Of a DNA stretch of 13,092 bases, positions 12,788-13,092 are shown piece by piece. Position 1 is the first letter of the stretch, and every line of letters begins with the position of its first letter. A program made the translations under genes and the position numbers. Source of the DNA: PALSA-555 sp035468285 (GTDB lineage Bacteria; Actinomycetota; Acidimicrobiia; IMCC26256; PALSA-555); the NCBI GenBank assembly GCA_035468285.1, contig DATISY010000036.1, positions 1-13,092 on the forward strand, in the 5' to 3' direction. A model generated the notes under the pieces. That model had not been told where the DNA came from and did not search any database. It saw nothing but the letters and a program-made list of their open reading frames with translations.

Positions 12788-13092
12788 TCAGGGCCGCGTC
12801 GAGGTGGTGGCCAGCCGGGCACGGTCGAGCTGCTCGTAGCTGAGCGGCGTGCCGGGCAAGGGGGTCTGGTTCAGGGGACGGAGGCCATCGAGCACGATGG
12901 CGAGGTACCGGGTCCGGAAGGCCGTGTCCACGCCGGGAAGGGCGGCGACATGGGCGATCCCGGCAAACAGCATCGTGATGTCGGCGGCACCGACGTCGGC
13001 GCGCACCGTGCCGGCCCGCTGGGCACGGTCGACGAGCTCGGTGACGATCCGGCGCAGTTCCCGTTTGAGCTGTTCCGGCTTCGGTGGGAGTT
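12788..13092 (-). CDS. TetR-family transcriptional regulator, C-terminal part (partial)
   Basis: The last 100 residues of a gene that begins beyond the right edge. The visible part is all ligand-binding/dimerisation domain: a helix with LKRELRRIVTELVDRAQRAG, then TVRADVGAADITMLFAGIAHVAALPG, then TAFRTRYLAIVLDGLRPL and a disordered tail. This order and the wording RYLAIVLDGLR are typical of TetR-family C-terminal domains. The N-terminal helix-turn-helix, needed to prove the call, is not in the window. The gene runs in the same direction as the surface-protein gene, with a palindrome between them. The ligand cannot be guessed. Confidence 0.75.
   Translation of the reverse strand, partial: LPPKPEQLKRELRRIVTELVDRAQRAGTVRADVGAADITMLFAGIAHVAALPGVDTAFRTRYLAIVLDGLRPLNQTPLPGTPLSYEQLDRARLATTSTRP

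Overview
This window is high-GC DNA, roughly 70% or more in the coding parts. GTG starts, 1-4 base stop/start overlaps and candidate leaderless genes all point to an actinobacterium. The enoyl reductase resembles mycobacterial InhA and the carboxyltransferase resembles the actinobacterial AccD6/AccB group. An acidimicrobial or other non-mycobacterial actinobacterium is my best guess, but no feature fixes the genus.

Layout. At the left edge a gene on the minus strand has only its signal peptide in view (1-96). It is followed by about 340 bases without a convincing gene. From 7666 leftwards to 437 runs a tightly packed minus-strand operon for type II fatty acid synthesis. In transcription order it is fabD, a small lysine-free lipoyl/biotinyl-like domain protein, fabH, fabG, acpP, fabF, an acyl-CoA carboxylase carboxyltransferase, an InhA-type fabI and a DUF2231 membrane protein. 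Divergently, fabZ is translationally coupled to a secreted SGNH/GDSL hydrolase. A small single-pass membrane protein (minus) and a LytR-CpsA-Psr envelope protein (plus) follow, diverging from a short control region.

The right part is accessory. A gene of lower GC combines an N-terminal helix-turn-helix with a two-motif LAGLIDADG domain but is split by a frameshift. Its stop lies one base from the 3' end of a tRNA-Leu(CAA) gene on the other strand. Next come an unrecognised surface protein, with a signal peptide and a C-terminal membrane anchor, and the C-terminal part of a TetR-type regulator cut by the window edge. A perfect 15-base palindrome lies between these two.

How the genes work together. 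The carboxyltransferase would help supply malonyl-CoA and FabD loads malonate onto AcpP. FabH starts chains and FabF elongates them. FabG, FabZ and FabI complete each cycle. No biotin carboxylase or functional biotin carrier is encoded here. The carrier-like protein sits inside the operon but has no lysine to modify. It, the InhA-like reductase with a short substrate loop, and the frameshifted LAGLIDADG gene beside the tRNA are the items most worth a second look.
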